Below are positions 11,652 to 21,219 of a stretch of DNA of 64,000 nt, one piece after another. This DNA comes from Terrilactibacillus laevilacticus (lineage in GTDB: Bacteria > Bacillota > Bacilli > Bacillales > Sporolactobacillaceae), in NCBI RefSeq assembly GCF_006517395.1, contig NZ_VDCY01000011.1:1-64000 (forward strand). Direction: 5' to 3'. Position 1 is the stretch's first letter; the number at the start of each line of letters is the position of its first letter. Position numbers and translations under genes: made by a program. Below the pieces are notes generated by a model. The model made no database searches. It saw only the letters and a list, made by a program, of their open reading frames with translations, and had not been told where the DNA came from.

Positions 11652-12200
11652 TTAATTTGTCCTCATTCTTCTATATATAGTAGCTTTAGACACTCCTGTC
11701 ATATTTTCTATTTCTTTAACTGTGTATTTCTTTGTATCATACAATATTAAAGCCTGTTCTACTTTACTGCTATCCTTCTTAGGTCTTCCACCTTTCCTAC
11801 CTCTTGCTCTGGCACTCTCTAGACCTGCTCTAGTTCGTTCGGAGATTAAGTCACGTTCCATTTCAGCTAATACAGCCAACATTTTAAACATTGCTTTGCC
11901 AACTGCTGTAGTAGTATCAATGCTATCTCTTATACTTACTAATTCAATACCTCGTTCTTGAAGCTCTTGAGATAACTCAATTAATCTCTTTGTAGAACGA
12001 CCAAGTCGGTCGAGTTTATAAACAACTATTACATCTCCTTCTCTAGCGTACTCAATTAATCGGTTTAATTGAGGTCTATCGTCTTTCATTCCACTCATTT
12101 TCTCTTGATATATTTTTTTACATCCTGCTTTTTCCAAAGCATCTAATTGTAAATCTAAAGATTGCTCGTGTGTACTAACCCTCGCATATCCTATCTTCAT
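11652..12200 (-). CDS. Small serine recombinase (resolvase/invertase family)
   Basis: The 182-residue protein is full length for the Tn3-resolvase/DNA-invertase family. The catalytic serine lies in YARVSTHEQS (Ser9), and the family motifs VYKLDRLGRSTKRL and AEMERDLISERTRAGL are present. A C-terminal helix-turn-helix (VKEIENMTGVSKATIYRRM) completes it. The ATG at 12200 is taken because AAAGGTG lies 6 bases upstream; the GTG at 12209 overlaps that site. Its probable recombination sites lie directly upstream at 12238-12369. It is the only recombinase in the accessory block, and it is not the large serine recombinase (Ccr) that moves SCC elements. Confidence 0.92.
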   Translation of the reverse strand: MKIGYARVSTHEQSLDLQLDALEKAGCKKIYQEKMSGMKDDRPQLNRLIEYAREGDVIVVYKLDRLGRSTKRLIELSQELQERGIELVSIRDSIDTTTAVGKAMFKMLAVLAEMERDLISERTRAGLESARARGRKGGRPKKDSSKVEQALILYDTKKYTVKEIENMTGVSKATIYRRMRTN

Positions 12201-12237
12201 ATGTATCACCTTTAAGCTTCAATTTGTTATCTCTATT

Positions 12238-12369
12238 GTATCAAAAACGGTTATATAAATAAATAAAGAAACAATGTTTTTGATACGGATTTTGATACGG
12301 ATTTCCAGCTATAATTATATGTTTTATACAAGTTTTTCAACTAGTATCATAAACAGTCGTTTTTGATAC
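12238..12369. promoter_or_regulatory. Predicted serine-recombinase site (res-like)
   Basis: A 26-bp near-perfect palindrome, GTATCATAAAC-agtc-GTTTTTGATAC, lies at 12344-12369. The same half-site occurs as GTATCAAAAAC at 12238, as GTTTTTGATAC at 12276-12286 and again as GGATTTTGATAC at 12287-12298. The size and arrangement (a crossover-like palindrome plus accessory half-sites) are those of res sites, and they sit at the recombinase promoter, where binding would also autoregulate the gene. Confidence 0.65.
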
Positions 12370-12383
12370 TTCAGAAAAGGAAA

Positions 12384-12407
12384 AAATCCCCTTAATTAAG
12401 AGGATTT
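12384..12407 (-). terminator. Hairpin terminator, - strand
   Basis: AAATCC-CCTT-aatt-AAGAGGATTT is followed on the - strand by TTTTTTCC. It is the first terminator reached by transcription leaving rlmH. Confidence 0.6.
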
Positions 12408-12744
12408 CAATTAGTTTTATGTTTGGAATTTAATTTAGATTGTGGGATTGGTAGTGCTTATATGTTATTGGTATTGTACGTTGCTTCTTAAGATAGGTGC
12501 CTGGCACTTCGACAATATTCAACAAACCGTCGGGTGGTGACAGACACGAAGATTAAGATGCAGAAATACTGATGCGTATGCTAAAAAATAACTCAACTTT
12601 CCTACTGACCTGTATCAATGGTAATGGGGGATACTTCAAGTTCTTTGTGGCAATGGATAAAATTAAAAGTTCCTTCCCCAATAATTATAACAAGCAAAAA
12701 ATATGCAAGTTTCTATACACAACTTGTTATTCTCATGATTTAAG
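12408..12744. other. Non-coding stretch between recombinase and rlmH
   Basis: The only recognisable element is a family C repeat at 12496-12550. The remainder contains no credible gene. Confidence 0.4.
12496..12550 (+). repeat. Family C repeat (REP/RAYT-like), copy 3
   Basis: GGTGCCTGGCACTTCGACAA begins a run ending in CGGGTGGTGACAG. It is nearly identical over about 42 bases to 621-665. Only part of the expected terminal palindrome (GGTGCC...GGTGAC) remains. Confidence 0.5.
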
Positions 12745-12772
12745 AAACCTCCCTCACTTATGATACGGTTCC
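12745..12772 (-). other. att-like site at the rlmH stop codon (att3)
   Basis: The - strand reads GAACCGTATCATAAGTGAGG and on to AGGTTTC. It covers the codons Glu-Pro-Tyr-His-Lys-stop of rlmH. The sequence is close to the SCC integration core at the end of staphylococcal rlmH (orfX) and repeats at 8172-8203 and 2607-2640. Confidence 0.7.
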
Positions 12773-13233
12773 CCCCTCATAATCTTAAACGCCCGGTACA
12801 CCTGCTCCATCAACACCAATCTCATCAATTGATGCGGAAATGTCATCTTAGAAAAAGACAAGTGATAATCCGCCCGCTTTAATACTTCATCACTCAATCC
12901 ATTCGATCCGCCGATGACGAAGGCGATTTTACTTTTTCCATAGGTTGCGAGTTCATCGATGTGTTTTGCGAGTTGTTCAGATGTGAGTTGTTTTCCTAAG
13001 ATGGCAAGGGCAATCACGTAGGTATCTGGTGTGATTTTATTTAATAGTTTGTCGCCTTCGATTTTTTTGACTTGTTCGATTTCGGCGTCGCTCATGTTTT
13101 CTGGGGCTTTTTCATCGGGGATTTCGATGATGTTGATTTTGGTGTAGGCGCTGAGGCGTTTTTTGTATTCGTTGATGCCTTGTTGAATGTATTTTTCTTT
13201 TAGCTTTCCCACAGTTAAAATGTTGATATTCAC
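12754..13233 (-). CDS. rlmH: 23S rRNA pseudouridine-1915 N3-methyltransferase
   Basis: The 159-residue SPOUT methyltransferase acts on position 1915 in helix 69 of 23S rRNA. The knot region [25 protein letters not shown] is partly visible as [12 protein letters not shown], and the protein ends in the conserved MRGEPYHK. The start is GTG with GGACGGG upstream. This is the staphylococcal orfX, the integration target of SCC cassettes, and here too its last codons are repeated downstream, bounding accessory DNA. The gene itself is intact, as expected when an integrating element restores the 3' end. Confidence 0.96.
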   Translation of the reverse strand: MNINILTVGKLKEKYIQQGINEYKKRLSAYTKINIIEIPDEKAPENMSDAEIEQVKKIEGDKLLNKITPDTYVIALAILGKQLTSEQLAKHIDELATYGKSKIAFVIGGSNGLSDEVLKRADYHLSFSKMTFPHQLMRLVLMEQVYRAFKIMRGEPYHK

Positions 13234-13271
13234 AAGTTATCCCGTCCTTTCCACATGGTTATGCACAGTTT

Positions 13272-13687
13272 TTATCCACATATCCACAACCAAATCTATA
13301 TCTTGTATGAAAACATTAGTTTGTTACTAAATAATCCGCTGGGTTTGAACAATACACACATCTTGTGGATAACTTGTGTTTATCTTCTAGTTTTTCAAAG
13401 TTTGGTGCTTGCTCATATTCTTCTATAACTTCTTCGAAAGCGAGCTCAATGTGCTCAAAACAGCAGTATAATCGCATTTCCGACATATTTCTCCTTTATT
13501 TTCTATAATTATTATGTATTCGTTTTCTTATTTTTTTTATTTGTTCAAGTTTATTTGTCTGAAAAATCATTGTGGATATCAACTGCTATTATCCACAGTT
13601 ATCCACACTGTTATCCACACCTGTGCAAAATTTTCATTCAATTCATAATCGATTGTGTATAACTTGATTGTTTCTTTAGTTATCCAC
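13272..13687. other. DnaA-box cluster between rlmH and the phosphatase gene
   Basis: Perfect TTATCCACA (or its complement) occurs at 13272-13280, 13364-13372, 13589-13597, 13599-13607 and 13611-13619, with near matches at 13571, 13654 and 13679. Three perfect boxes within 31 bases at the right end form a tight array. One box is inside the CxxH/CxxC gene. It may titrate DnaA or regulate the neighbouring genes, as DnaA-box clusters do in B. subtilis. Confidence 0.65.
13316..13486 (-). CDS. CxxH/CxxC protein (YyzF-like)
   Basis: A 56-residue protein with the paired motifs CFEH (residues 9-12) and CVYC (43-46), separated by an acidic helix. This is the hallmark of the YyzF-like CxxH/CxxC family and probably forms a zinc site. 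The ATG has an AAAGGAG site just upstream, and the position next to rlmH is the usual one in Bacillales. The function is unknown. A perfect DnaA box lies within the coding sequence. Confidence 0.85.
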   Translation of the reverse strand: MSEMRLYCCFEHIELAFEEVIEEYEQAPNFEKLEDKHKLSTRCVYCSNPADYLVTN

Positions 13688-13739
13688 TTTAAAAGAGGCA
13701 TTATTAAAGCTCACGAAAAATAAGGTATGACTAATATTG

Positions 13740-14333
13740 TCATACCCTTCCTCTGTCATTATAATGCGTTAAATGTGACACTTGATTAAAGTCCTTGATT
13801 TCCCAAATGTTATCATGGAATTCAATATTACTAATGCAAGCATTAATGAGCTTTGTGTTTCTAATCTCTTCACTGTGATTAGATAAAATCGAGAGTATTT
13901 CATGAATCACGCCGCCATGAGCGACAAATAGTATTTTTTTATCTGGATAATTTTCAGAGAGGGTTCTGAGGGCTCCCATAATACGTTTTTGAAAAACATC
14001 CGTTTGTTCTTTATTTGGATAGTTACGATCTGGGTATTTTGCTAAGCGTTCTTCGATCGTGAGTCCTTCAGCATCACCAAATCCACGCTCTTTGATGTCT
14101 TCCATTTCAATGAGAGGCAAATTCAAACGCTCATTAATCGCTTCAGCCGTTTGCTTTGCTCGTTTAAGTGGACTACAGACAATTAAGTCCCATTCTGAGC
14201 CTTCAAAATAATCCGCCGTTTCTTTTGCTTGTTGGTAGCCAACCTCATTAAGTGGGATATCTGTGCTTCCTTGCAATCGTCCTTCAGCATTCCAATTTGT
14301 TTCACCATGTCTAATTAAACAAACCGTTGTCAT
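13740..14333 (-). CDS. Histidine phosphatase family protein
   Basis: The 197-residue enzyme is of the phosphoglycerate mutase-like superfamily. The phosphohistidine motif LIRHGETNWN is at residues 6-15. The second catalytic histidine is in FVAHGGVIHE, at about 142. The family includes broad phosphatases and alpha-ribazole phosphatase, and there are no cobalamin genes nearby to support the latter. The ATG at 14333 is preferred because AAAGGA precedes it by 9 bases; an upstream ATG would start inside that site. It is preceded by the DnaA-box cluster's neighbouring sequence and lies downstream of htrA. Confidence 0.88.
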   Translation of the reverse strand: MTTVCLIRHGETNWNAEGRLQGSTDIPLNEVGYQQAKETADYFEGSEWDLIVCSPLKRAKQTAEAINERLNLPLIEMEDIKERGFGDAEGLTIEERLAKYPDRNYPNKEQTDVFQKRIMGALRTLSENYPDKKILFVAHGGVIHEILSILSNHSEEIRNTKLINACISNIEFHDNIWEIKDFNQVSHLTHYNDRGRV

Positions 14334-14465
14334 CGATCCATTCCTTTCTTCTTGCATGTCCTTTTATTGTGATCATACCATAAATGGATCGTCGCTTCTA
14401 AATAACTAACGCTCTGTCACAACACTTTCATATTTATATTGATGTTCATCCACATTAATTTTCTT

Positions 14466-14527
14466 AAAGAAAACTTGCCAATTGCGGGGCCTATAAGGTG
14501 CAGACAGAGGCCCAGTTGCACTTATGC
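14466..14527 (-). repeat. Family D repeat, copy 1
   Basis: The - strand reads ATAAGTGC...GGCCTCTGTC...GGCCCCGCAAT...GGCAAGTTTT. The same skeleton occurs at 48545-48603. Both copies lie just after the terminator of a - strand gene. Confidence 0.5.
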
Positions 14528-14530
14528 AAA

Positions 14531-14566
14531 AAAATCCCTACCAAATGTGATAGGGACCCTTTTTTC
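14531..14566 (-). terminator. htrA terminator
   Basis: The stem TCCCTA-ccaaatgtga-TAGGGA has T tracts on both sides. On the - strand it is immediately after the htrA stop codon. Confidence 0.75.
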
Positions 14567-14571
14567 AACTT

Positions 14572-15813
14572 TTAAGAAAAGACTTTACTGCCAAGAGTGA
14601 GATACGTTGTATGTTTCTTTCCATTACGGTAGTAAACAATTTTTACTTTTTGATTTGGTTTCAATTTAGTATACAGATACGTTGAGAAGCTGACATAGTC
14701 TTTAATTTTTTCACCGTTAATTTCTGTGATGACATCGCCAATTTTCAAATCGCTATCTGCCGCTGGTTGACCTTGTTGAATTTGAGAAATGACAAGACCA
14801 TTTTTAACACCGCTTGGTAATTTTAATTGTGAGACCTGATTTGATGGAATGGTTGTTAAATCAACAATCCCAACACCGAGGAGCGGTCTTTCAATTTTAC
14901 CGTTTTTCTCTAAATTATTGATAATCGGTTTAGCTACATTGATAGGAATCGCAAATCCAATGCCTTCAACTTGTTCTTCCGCAATTTTAGAAGAATTGAT
15001 TCCGATGACTTGACCTGCAATATTAACAAGAGCCCCGCCACTGTTACCTGGATTGATGGCTGCATCTGTTTGAACAAGATTTGCTTCAATAGAGACATTT
15101 CCGCCTTCAATCGGCATGGTTCGATTGGCTGAGCTGACAATGCCTTCTGTTACTGAACCACTGAAACCGAGTGGATTTCCGATCGCTATGGCTGGTTCGC
15201 CGCGTTTCAAAATACCTGAGTTACCAAATTCGGCGACACTATTTACACCAGAATCACTAATTCGGAGGACAGCTAAATCGTAAAGCGAATCTTTACCAAG
15301 AACCGTCGCTGAGACTTTCTTATTGTTTTCGAGTCTGACTTCAACTTTGTTCGCACCTTCAACGACATGGTTATTTGTTACGATGTAGGCATACCCATTG
15401 GCTTTTTTATAAATAATACCTGATCCAAGCCCCGATTCGGTATATTGATTATCGTAGAAATTGGCTCTCTGATAGTTAATGACAGCAACAACGCTAGGTG
15501 ATACCTTATCCACCGCATCTGTGACCGATGAATTGACTTTCACATTCAACTGCCGACTAATCGCATTATTTGCATTAGAAGAACTATTGACTTGATCCAA
15601 TCCATTTCCTGTTGTTACTGAGTAGGGAAGAACCCCAAGATTAGACAAAACGGGGGCAAGAATTAAGAAAACAACGATGCCTATAATCGCACCGAGAAAT
15701 CCAGCAAAAAACCAACCTTTACGACCACTGCGTCCTTCTCGACGATCTTCTGTAGGCAAGCGATCACGTCTTGTTTCTTCCTCATTTTGATTTTGGTCAT
15801 CAAAATAGTCCAT
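14572..15813 (-). CDS. htrA: Membrane-anchored HtrA-like serine protease
   Basis: The 413-residue protease degrades or refolds damaged envelope proteins. It has a cytoplasmic charged tail (1-33), one membrane helix (about 34-57), a trypsin-like domain with His149 (VTNNHVVEG), Asp179 (LYDLAVLRI) and Ser258 (PGNSGGAL), then a PDZ domain from about 310. The length and position downstream of walJ match B. subtilis YyxA (HtrC). It is separated from walJ by over 600 bases, so it probably has its own promoter, and a terminator follows. Confidence 0.93.
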   Translation of the reverse strand: MDYFDDQNQNEEETRRDRLPTEDRREGRSGRKGWFFAGFLGAIIGIVVFLILAPVLSNLGVLPYSVTTGNGLDQVNSSSNANNAISRQLNVKVNSSVTDAVDKVSPSVVAVINYQRANFYDNQYTESGLGSGIIYKKANGYAYIVTNNHVVEGANKVEVRLENNKKVSATVLGKDSLYDLAVLRISDSGVNSVAEFGNSGILKRGEPAIAIGNPLGFSGSVTEGIVSSANRTMPIEGGNVSIEANLVQTDAAINPGNSGGALVNIAGQVIGINSSKIAEEQVEGIGFAIPINVAKPIINNLEKNGKIERPLLGVGIVDLTTIPSNQVSQLKLPSGVKNGLVISQIQQGQPAADSDLKIGDVITEINGEKIKDYVSFSTYLYTKLKPNQKVKIVYYRNGKKHTTYLTLGSKVFS

Positions 15814-16422
15814 CTTATCAACACCTTTCTATGTAACGTACTATTTTATAGATCAACTATAACATGATCAGAACCTATGGATTTCGATTGTGTGACAATT
15901 TCGATAAACGTGTGATTTTAGACCTTTTTTATCGAAAAAAATGGACAAACGTCCAAATTTACATACTATTAACAGTCTAGAAGCCATATCTTCTTAAAAT
16001 GTGTGTTCAAAAAGGTGACAAATGAAAAAAGGTTTACTGGCTAAGTACGCTCGCATCCAGGACACCAGTACTAGCCCGTCCTGGGCGTCGGAGGCTAAGA
16101 GCGGCGCTGTTACCTTAGGACCGGCATTCCTTGCGTTATGGTAGCTTCAACTTTGCTTACAGAACGTGAGCAATTTTAGCTAGAGATCCTCTTGTATCCA
16201 CTACATGAGGACCGCAATGTAGGTTTTTGCTACATGAGGACCGCAAAAACGAGCGGGCGCCGAGATTCGTAGCTTATCATTTGGTGGCTTTTTGAACATC
16301 CTCTTAAAGTCTATTCTTACATTATGTATCTTGTTCCTATATTAAGAAGAGGTCAAAAGGCCATGAAATTAGCCCAATGACCATACTCTATTATTAACCA
16401 ATTTATGAAAGGTTAAAACTAC
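15814..16422. other. htrA-walJ intergenic region with a family A element
   Basis: The 608-base gap is mostly occupied by a family A repeat (16001-16305). The 180 bases beside htrA are A/T-rich and should contain its promoter. No gene is visible. Confidence 0.5.
16001..16305 (+). repeat. Family A structured repeat, copy 1
   Basis: The element begins GTGTGTTCAAAAAGGTGACA and ends ATTTGGTGGCTTTTTGAAC, so the ends are inverted repeats. The interior is a chain of hairpins with GGCGCC, CTACATGAGGACCG and CCAGGAC/GTCCTGG units. Related copies are at 30957, 32907 and 60085, always between genes. It looks like a non-autonomous MITE-like or structured intergenic element. This is the longest copy and contains an internal duplication of CTACATGAGGACCGCAA. 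Confidence 0.75.
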
Positions 16423-17235
16423 TCAAATGGCACATAATCGTGTCGGAGTGTCTGGATCGGTATCAAAAAGACCAATGTCCTCACCTAATTGAATGCCGTA
16501 TTGACCTAATTTCTGTTCAACACTCATACGTGCTAAATCCTTCATGTTATTATCTTTGCTCAAATGAGCTAAATAAATACGCTTTGTATTATGACCAATC
16601 ACTTCACTTAAAGCGAGTCCCGCATCTTCATTTGAAATATGACCTGAGTCTCCAAGGATTCTCCGTTTTATATTCCAAGGATAACGTCCCATCATCAGCA
16701 TTTGAATGTCGTGATTCGCTTCAATAATATAAGCATCCGATTCACGGATAACGCCTTTAATACGATCTGAAACATAGCCGAGATCAGTCAGTAAGGTGAG
16801 TTTCTTATCTTCATGATGAAAACTGAAAAACATGGGTTCAGCAGCATCATGAGAAACGCCAAAGGATTCAATTTGAAGTGAACCAAATTCTTTCACGGTA
16901 CCTGTTTCGAAAGTGAACTTTTGATCATTATCTATTTTTCCAATGGAATCACTCATGGCTTGCCATGTTTTTGTATTGGCATAGATAGGAATTTGAAAGC
17001 GACGAGCAAAAACACCGAGTCCTTTAATATGGTCACTATGTTCATGCGTCACTAAAATTCCATCAAGATCTTTTGGATCCCGGTTGATGTGACTTAATAA
17101 CTCGACCATTCTCTTCCCGCTTAAACCACAATCAACCAGTAGTTTGTGCTTTTCAGTTTCAATATATAGTGAGTTCCCCGTACTCCCGCTTGCTAAAACG
17201 CTGTATTGTAGAGACAAATGTCGTTCACTCTCCAT
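16423..17235 (-). CDS. walJ: WalJ metallo-beta-lactamase-fold hydrolase
   Basis: A 270-residue cytoplasmic MBL-fold hydrolase with the zinc motif THEHSDH at 63-69 and ASGSTGNS near residue 15-22. It is the YycJ/WalJ protein of the WalRK operon, a predicted double-strand DNA exonuclease linked to DNA repair or coordination of replication and cell-wall growth. The start overlaps walI by 11 bases, which supports the ATG at 17235. It is the last gene of the operon. Confidence 0.93.
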   Translation of the reverse strand: MESERHLSLQYSVLASGSTGNSLYIETEKHKLLVDCGLSGKRMVELLSHINRDPKDLDGILVTHEHSDHIKGLGVFARRFQIPIYANTKTWQAMSDSIGKIDNDQKFTFETGTVKEFGSLQIESFGVSHDAAEPMFFSFHHEDKKLTLLTDLGYVSDRIKGVIRESDAYIIEANHDIQMLMMGRYPWNIKRRILGDSGHISNEDAGLALSEVIGHNTKRIYLAHLSKDNNMKDLARMSVEQKLGQYGIQLGEDIGLFDTDPDTPTRLCAI

Positions 17236-18061
17236 TCCCTAATGTTTGTACCTCACTTGACACGGCATTCACAAAATAATGATGTGTGTCTTTTTCTGTT
17301 TTTACTTGCATATGCCATGTAGGAAAGAAAACCATCGTGTCATTTTGGTCGACATTTCCGATTGAATTGAAATACGCTAAATTAATCTTTTTAAGCGTAA
17401 TGTTCTTCTTATATCCTGATAAAATATTATTTTGTATTAAATTATCATAAGCTCCTGTTGCATTAATAATATCGACTTTGTTTGTTTTTGTAAAAACAAA
17501 GTATCTCTGTGTATAACTTATGATTTGATGGTTTTTTACCTTTAAATTTAAAAACGTAAATCCGTTATGATCTTTAATATAAACAGGTGTAGAATCAAAT
17601 ACTTGGATGAAATGAAGATTCCCGTCCTTATCTGTTGAAGAATACGTATACTCATTCCCTTTATAAATCAATTTTTGAATAATTTGTTGATAATTTTTAT
17701 TTTGTTTTGGTATGTCAACTGGATGTTCAAATGTCCCTTCGATCGTTCGTCCATTATTCGTTACTTTAATCGTTTGTGCGGAATAGTCCTTCGTGTCCTG
17801 TAAACTCTTTAACGAATCTATCAAGTCGTTCTTATCATTTTTCACAAATGACTGCTGTTCTCCTATTATAAAGGTTACATTTTCAGGAGTTTTCGGTATT
17901 TCTGTATCTATTTTAACGTTGTTTTTGGTCTGTGTTATATCTTGTGTTGGACTGTCCATTGTCAATTCTTCACTTTGTCTTTGATAAAATTCATATGCTA
18001 AAAAAATGTTGAGGAGAAGAAAGCAGATAATGAATATGGTTTTTGTTTTACTCCAATTCAT
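17225..18061 (-). CDS. walI: WalK accessory regulator WalI
   Basis: The 278-residue single-pass membrane protein has a helix at about 6-24 ([18 protein letters not shown]) and an extracytoplasmic YycI domain with repeated beta-rich YPEB-like folds. WalI and WalH bind the membrane segments of WalK and lower its activity. The start overlaps the walH stop by four bases (ATGA), and the stop overlaps walJ. Sequence conservation is low, as is usual for this family, and the operon position makes the call firm. Confidence 0.9.
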   Translation of the reverse strand: MNWSKTKTIFIICFLLLNIFLAYEFYQRQSEELTMDSPTQDITQTKNNVKIDTEIPKTPENVTFIIGEQQSFVKNDKNDLIDSLKSLQDTKDYSAQTIKVTNNGRTIEGTFEHPVDIPKQNKNYQQIIQKLIYKGNEYTYSSTDKDGNLHFIQVFDSTPVYIKDHNGFTFLNLKVKNHQIISYTQRYFVFTKTNKVDIINATGAYDNLIQNNILSGYKKNITLKKINLAYFNSIGNVDQNDTMVFFPTWHMQVKTEKDTHHYFVNAVSSEVQTLGNGE

Positions 18062-19380
18062 TCAAATCCCCTCCTGTTTATGGAATTCTTTTCATCCGTA
18101 AAAACGGGATACCACTGGCCGTTTTGTTTATAAAACCAACCCGGTGTGAGTTCAATCTGATCTGAATTTGAATCTGTCACATTGCTTAGATTGTAACCGA
18201 TTTTAATGTCTTCTAATTTGGAAGGTTGGATATGTTTTGATACTAACTCAACAATGACCTCATTAGCCCCTTCTAATTCATAGGTTGTTTTTGAATAGAT
18301 TGGATCCATGTCGATTAAAGTAGAATACAGCTCCGTAAGTTGTCCACTCTTCCAATTCAATTTAACCGTTGGCAAATATCGTCCCAAATAATCCGTATTA
18401 TAAATCAAGTAATTTCCCAGTTGAATGCGGAAACCTGCTTCGCCGTCTTGTGAATGTTTTTTAGATGGTTCAAATTCATCATAAACGAAACTGTTTGTCC
18501 AACCCTTATACCCATTAATAAATTCATAACTACGATAGATGACACTATCTTGGTTATTCTTGTTTTTATTAATACCAGGATTAAATTTAATATAATGAAG
18601 AACATTCCCTGGATTTTCTTCTAATTGACTACCTCCATCCGAGTAGACCGCGTTCTTTGTACTTGAAACACTATCGGGATCTTTATATAAAACAGAAATA
18701 TATCTTTTAAGATCTAGCGTTCGATAAAACACCCGCTCACTATTCACTTTTGTCTTATCTATTGGTAAGTAGACATGTTTCTCGTGACTTAATGATTGAC
18801 GAAGATATTGCCTTAGATTTTCACTCGTGATCGCATCACTTAATTGTTTTGTACTCATACGATTAACCGAGGCATAAAACACTGCTGAATCATTTTGCGA
18901 TCGAAAAACAGCTGTTACTTTCCCTTGGTTTCCATTGCTCTGAAAAACTTCGATCCGATCAACATACAGGTTATTTCTAACTATGAAATTATCATTGAAT
19001 GTAAATAATCGTTTCAATGTATCGATGGTCAATGGGGCAGGGAAAACAATTTCATAAGATGGATTTTGCCCTCTTGAAGGCAAATTTTTTTTCACATCTG
19101 TTGAGACATTCGTATATTGACCCTTTTGAAATAATTCATATAGTTTTGAGACACTTTCTGCTGAGTCCTGTCCCAGTATTTGATGGCCACGATAGTTCAC
19201 GGCAAGATAGGGTTTAATGACATCATGGATATTTTTTGATTCGGCAATACTAACCGTTGTTGTATTAGGTGGTGTAATACTTTCATAATCGGTTTGATAG
19301 AACCAAATACTAAACGTTAAGGTGATACTAAGTAAAACTAAAACCGTTAGAAAAATAGATTTAAAAGCTTCTTTAGTCAC
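18058..19380 (-). CDS. walH: WalK accessory regulator WalH
   Basis: The 440-residue protein is anchored by one N-terminal helix (about 6-26, SIFLTVLVLLSITLTFSIW) and has a large extracytoplasmic YycH domain. It works with WalI to restrain the WalK kinase. The start overlaps the walK stop by 8 bases, and the family length matches B. subtilis (455). No motif beyond the overall fold is recognised. Confidence 0.92.
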   Translation of the reverse strand: MTKEAFKSIFLTVLVLLSITLTFSIWFYQTDYESITPPNTTTVSIAESKNIHDVIKPYLAVNYRGHQILGQDSAESVSKLYELFQKGQYTNVSTDVKKNLPSRGQNPSYEIVFPAPLTIDTLKRLFTFNDNFIVRNNLYVDRIEVFQSNGNQGKVTAVFRSQNDSAVFYASVNRMSTKQLSDAITSENLRQYLRQSLSHEKHVYLPIDKTKVNSERVFYRTLDLKRYISVLYKDPDSVSSTKNAVYSDGGSQLEENPGNVLHYIKFNPGINKNKNNQDSVIYRSYEFINGYKGWTNSFVYDEFEPSKKHSQDGEAGFRIQLGNYLIYNTDYLGRYLPTVKLNWKSGQLTELYSTLIDMDPIYSKTTYELEGANEVIVELVSKHIQPSKLEDIKIGYNLSNVTDSNSDQIELTPGWFYKQNGQWYPVFTDEKNSINRRGFE

Positions 19381-21214
19381 GATGATCTCCCCCTTTATCT
19401 AATGGGAGTGTAAAAAGAATGCTTGTCCCTTTGTTCCATTCACTTTCCGCCCATATTTCCCCGCCTTGTGCCTCAATCATTTCCTTGGCAATAGCAAGTC
19501 CAAGACCTGTACCGCCAAGTTTACGAGATCTAGCTTTATCTACTCGGTAAAAGCGAATGAAAACCTTAGATAAATTTTCTTTTGGAATGCCAACACCTTC
19601 ATCACTAATGCATACTTTAAGGTATTGACCTTTCTTTGTAACTTTAAGAGTGATCGATCCGCCTTCTGGTGAATACTTCATTGCATTAGAATAGATATTA
19701 TCAATAACCTGAGTCATCTTATCGCGATCAATATCCACGTAAATCGGTTTTTTGGGTAGCTTTCTTACAAAATGGATGTTTTGTCTTTTTGACATTTCAA
19801 AACGATCGACTATATGATTGCAAAAGGCAATGAAATCGGTCCTCTGTGGTGTAATGGAGTAATCCTTTGCATCCAGTTTGGAAAGTTGAAGGAGATCATT
19901 TACTAATCGAATCATTCTTTCCGTTTCCATCTGTGTGACGTCAATAAACTTTCGAGCTAGCTTTTCATCATTGACTGCACCGTCTTGTAAGGCTTCTAGA
20001 TAGCTCTTCATTGTTGTGAGTGGTGTACGAAGCTCATGTGACACATTTGCTACGAATTCACGCCGTTCCATCTCAACCTGTTCTTGCTCCGTTACATCGT
20101 GGATAACCGCAATTATACCGTTGATCCTTCCGTTTTCTTTTTTTGTCGTAGAGAAATTCGCTCTTAAAAGCATTTTTTTCTCTATGGAACTAAAGTCTAA
20201 AATAATCGAATCCGTTATTTTATAGAGATCTTCAATGGTATAATCTTCCTCAATCTTAAGTAAAGAGAGAATGGAGATGCCTGAAATACGATGACGATAA
20301 ACACCAAGTAGACTTTCCGCACGGTTATTCATTAAAATGACGTGGCCTTTACGATCTGTTGCAATGACACCGTCTGTCATGTAGGCAAGCACAGATCTTA
20401 ATTTTCTTCGTTCTGCTTCAGCTATGGCATTCGCTTCATGAAGACGATCTGTCATATCATTAAAAGCATTGGCTAACTGGCCAATCTCATCATCATCGAT
20501 GGTTTCTACTTTTTTTGTAAAATTACCTCTAGAAATGGCATAAGCCTGTTTTTGCATTTGAGCTAAAGGTTTTGTGATCGTCCGGGCTAAAAACATCCCA
20601 AGCGCTGCCGTAACTAATAAGGCGATCACAGTTGCTGTTGCCAATATTTTATTTATCGTAAATAACTGACTATAGATATTTTCCATTTTTCCTTCTAAAT
20701 AAAGAATTCCGTAACGTTCAGAATCGACATAGATGGGCGTGGTAATCGCCATCACACGTTCACCTGTATCACGTTCTTTAAATAGATAAGGCTTGGGTAC
20801 CGTAGATGAAAGAACATCTGGCATAATGGTTGAATTAGATGTATATTTCCCAATTTGATCACTATTTCTTTGATCTGCAGCGACAATTTTTCCTGAATCA
20901 TCTATGACTTCAACTTTTTTAATACCGTTACTCTTCTTTAATTGATTATCCATTTCAGATAATTGGTCATTTATCTTATTCAAAACGGTACTTTGATTAT
21001 TATTTTCTTCTTTGACTTCTCTTATCGCTTCACCAACGTTATAAGCCATAATTTTTGATTGGTTGATCAATGATTGTTGGTAAGTTGAGATAGAATTATC
21101 TCTCAAACGATCTGAAAAGGTCACCCCAATTAATTGTAAAGCCAATAAAAACAGCAACGTATAAACTAATACAAATTTAAAATGAATCGATTTAAAAAAA
21201 CCGACTTTCTTCAT
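19373..21214 (-). CDS. walK: Sensor histidine kinase WalK
   Basis: This is the 613-residue essential kinase that controls cell-wall hydrolase genes. Two membrane helices (about 12-34 and 190-212) enclose an extracytoplasmic Cache-type sensor. HAMP (about 213-265), PAS (about 275-370), HisKA with the phospho-accepting histidine in NVSHELRTPL (about His393) and a HATPase domain (NAMKYSPEGG, DEGVGIPKE, GTGLGLAI) follow. The ATG at 21214 has CAGGAG 8 bases upstream and is only 5 bases from the walR stop; the longer frame would overlap walR. Confidence 0.96.
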   Translation of the reverse strand: MKKVGFFKSIHFKFVLVYTLLFLLALQLIGVTFSDRLRDNSISTYQQSLINQSKIMAYNVGEAIREVKEENNNQSTVLNKINDQLSEMDNQLKKSNGIKKVEVIDDSGKIVAADQRNSDQIGKYTSNSTIMPDVLSSTVPKPYLFKERDTGERVMAITTPIYVDSERYGILYLEGKMENIYSQLFTINKILATATVIALLVTAALGMFLARTITKPLAQMQKQAYAISRGNFTKKVETIDDDEIGQLANAFNDMTDRLHEANAIAEAERRKLRSVLAYMTDGVIATDRKGHVILMNNRAESLLGVYRHRISGISILSLLKIEEDYTIEDLYKITDSIILDFSSIEKKMLLRANFSTTKKENGRINGIIAVIHDVTEQEQVEMERREFVANVSHELRTPLTTMKSYLEALQDGAVNDEKLARKFIDVTQMETERMIRLVNDLLQLSKLDAKDYSITPQRTDFIAFCNHIVDRFEMSKRQNIHFVRKLPKKPIYVDIDRDKMTQVIDNIYSNAMKYSPEGGSITLKVTKKGQYLKVCISDEGVGIPKENLSKVFIRFYRVDKARSRKLGGTGLGLAIAKEMIEAQGGEIWAESEWNKGTSILFTLPLDKGGDHRD

Positions 21215-21219
21215 AATAT

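Noticed and set aside
12572-12763. A 63-codon frame ending over the rlmH stop codon
   Set aside because: It overlaps the end of rlmH on the other strand, has no good start signal and has an unconvincing composition.
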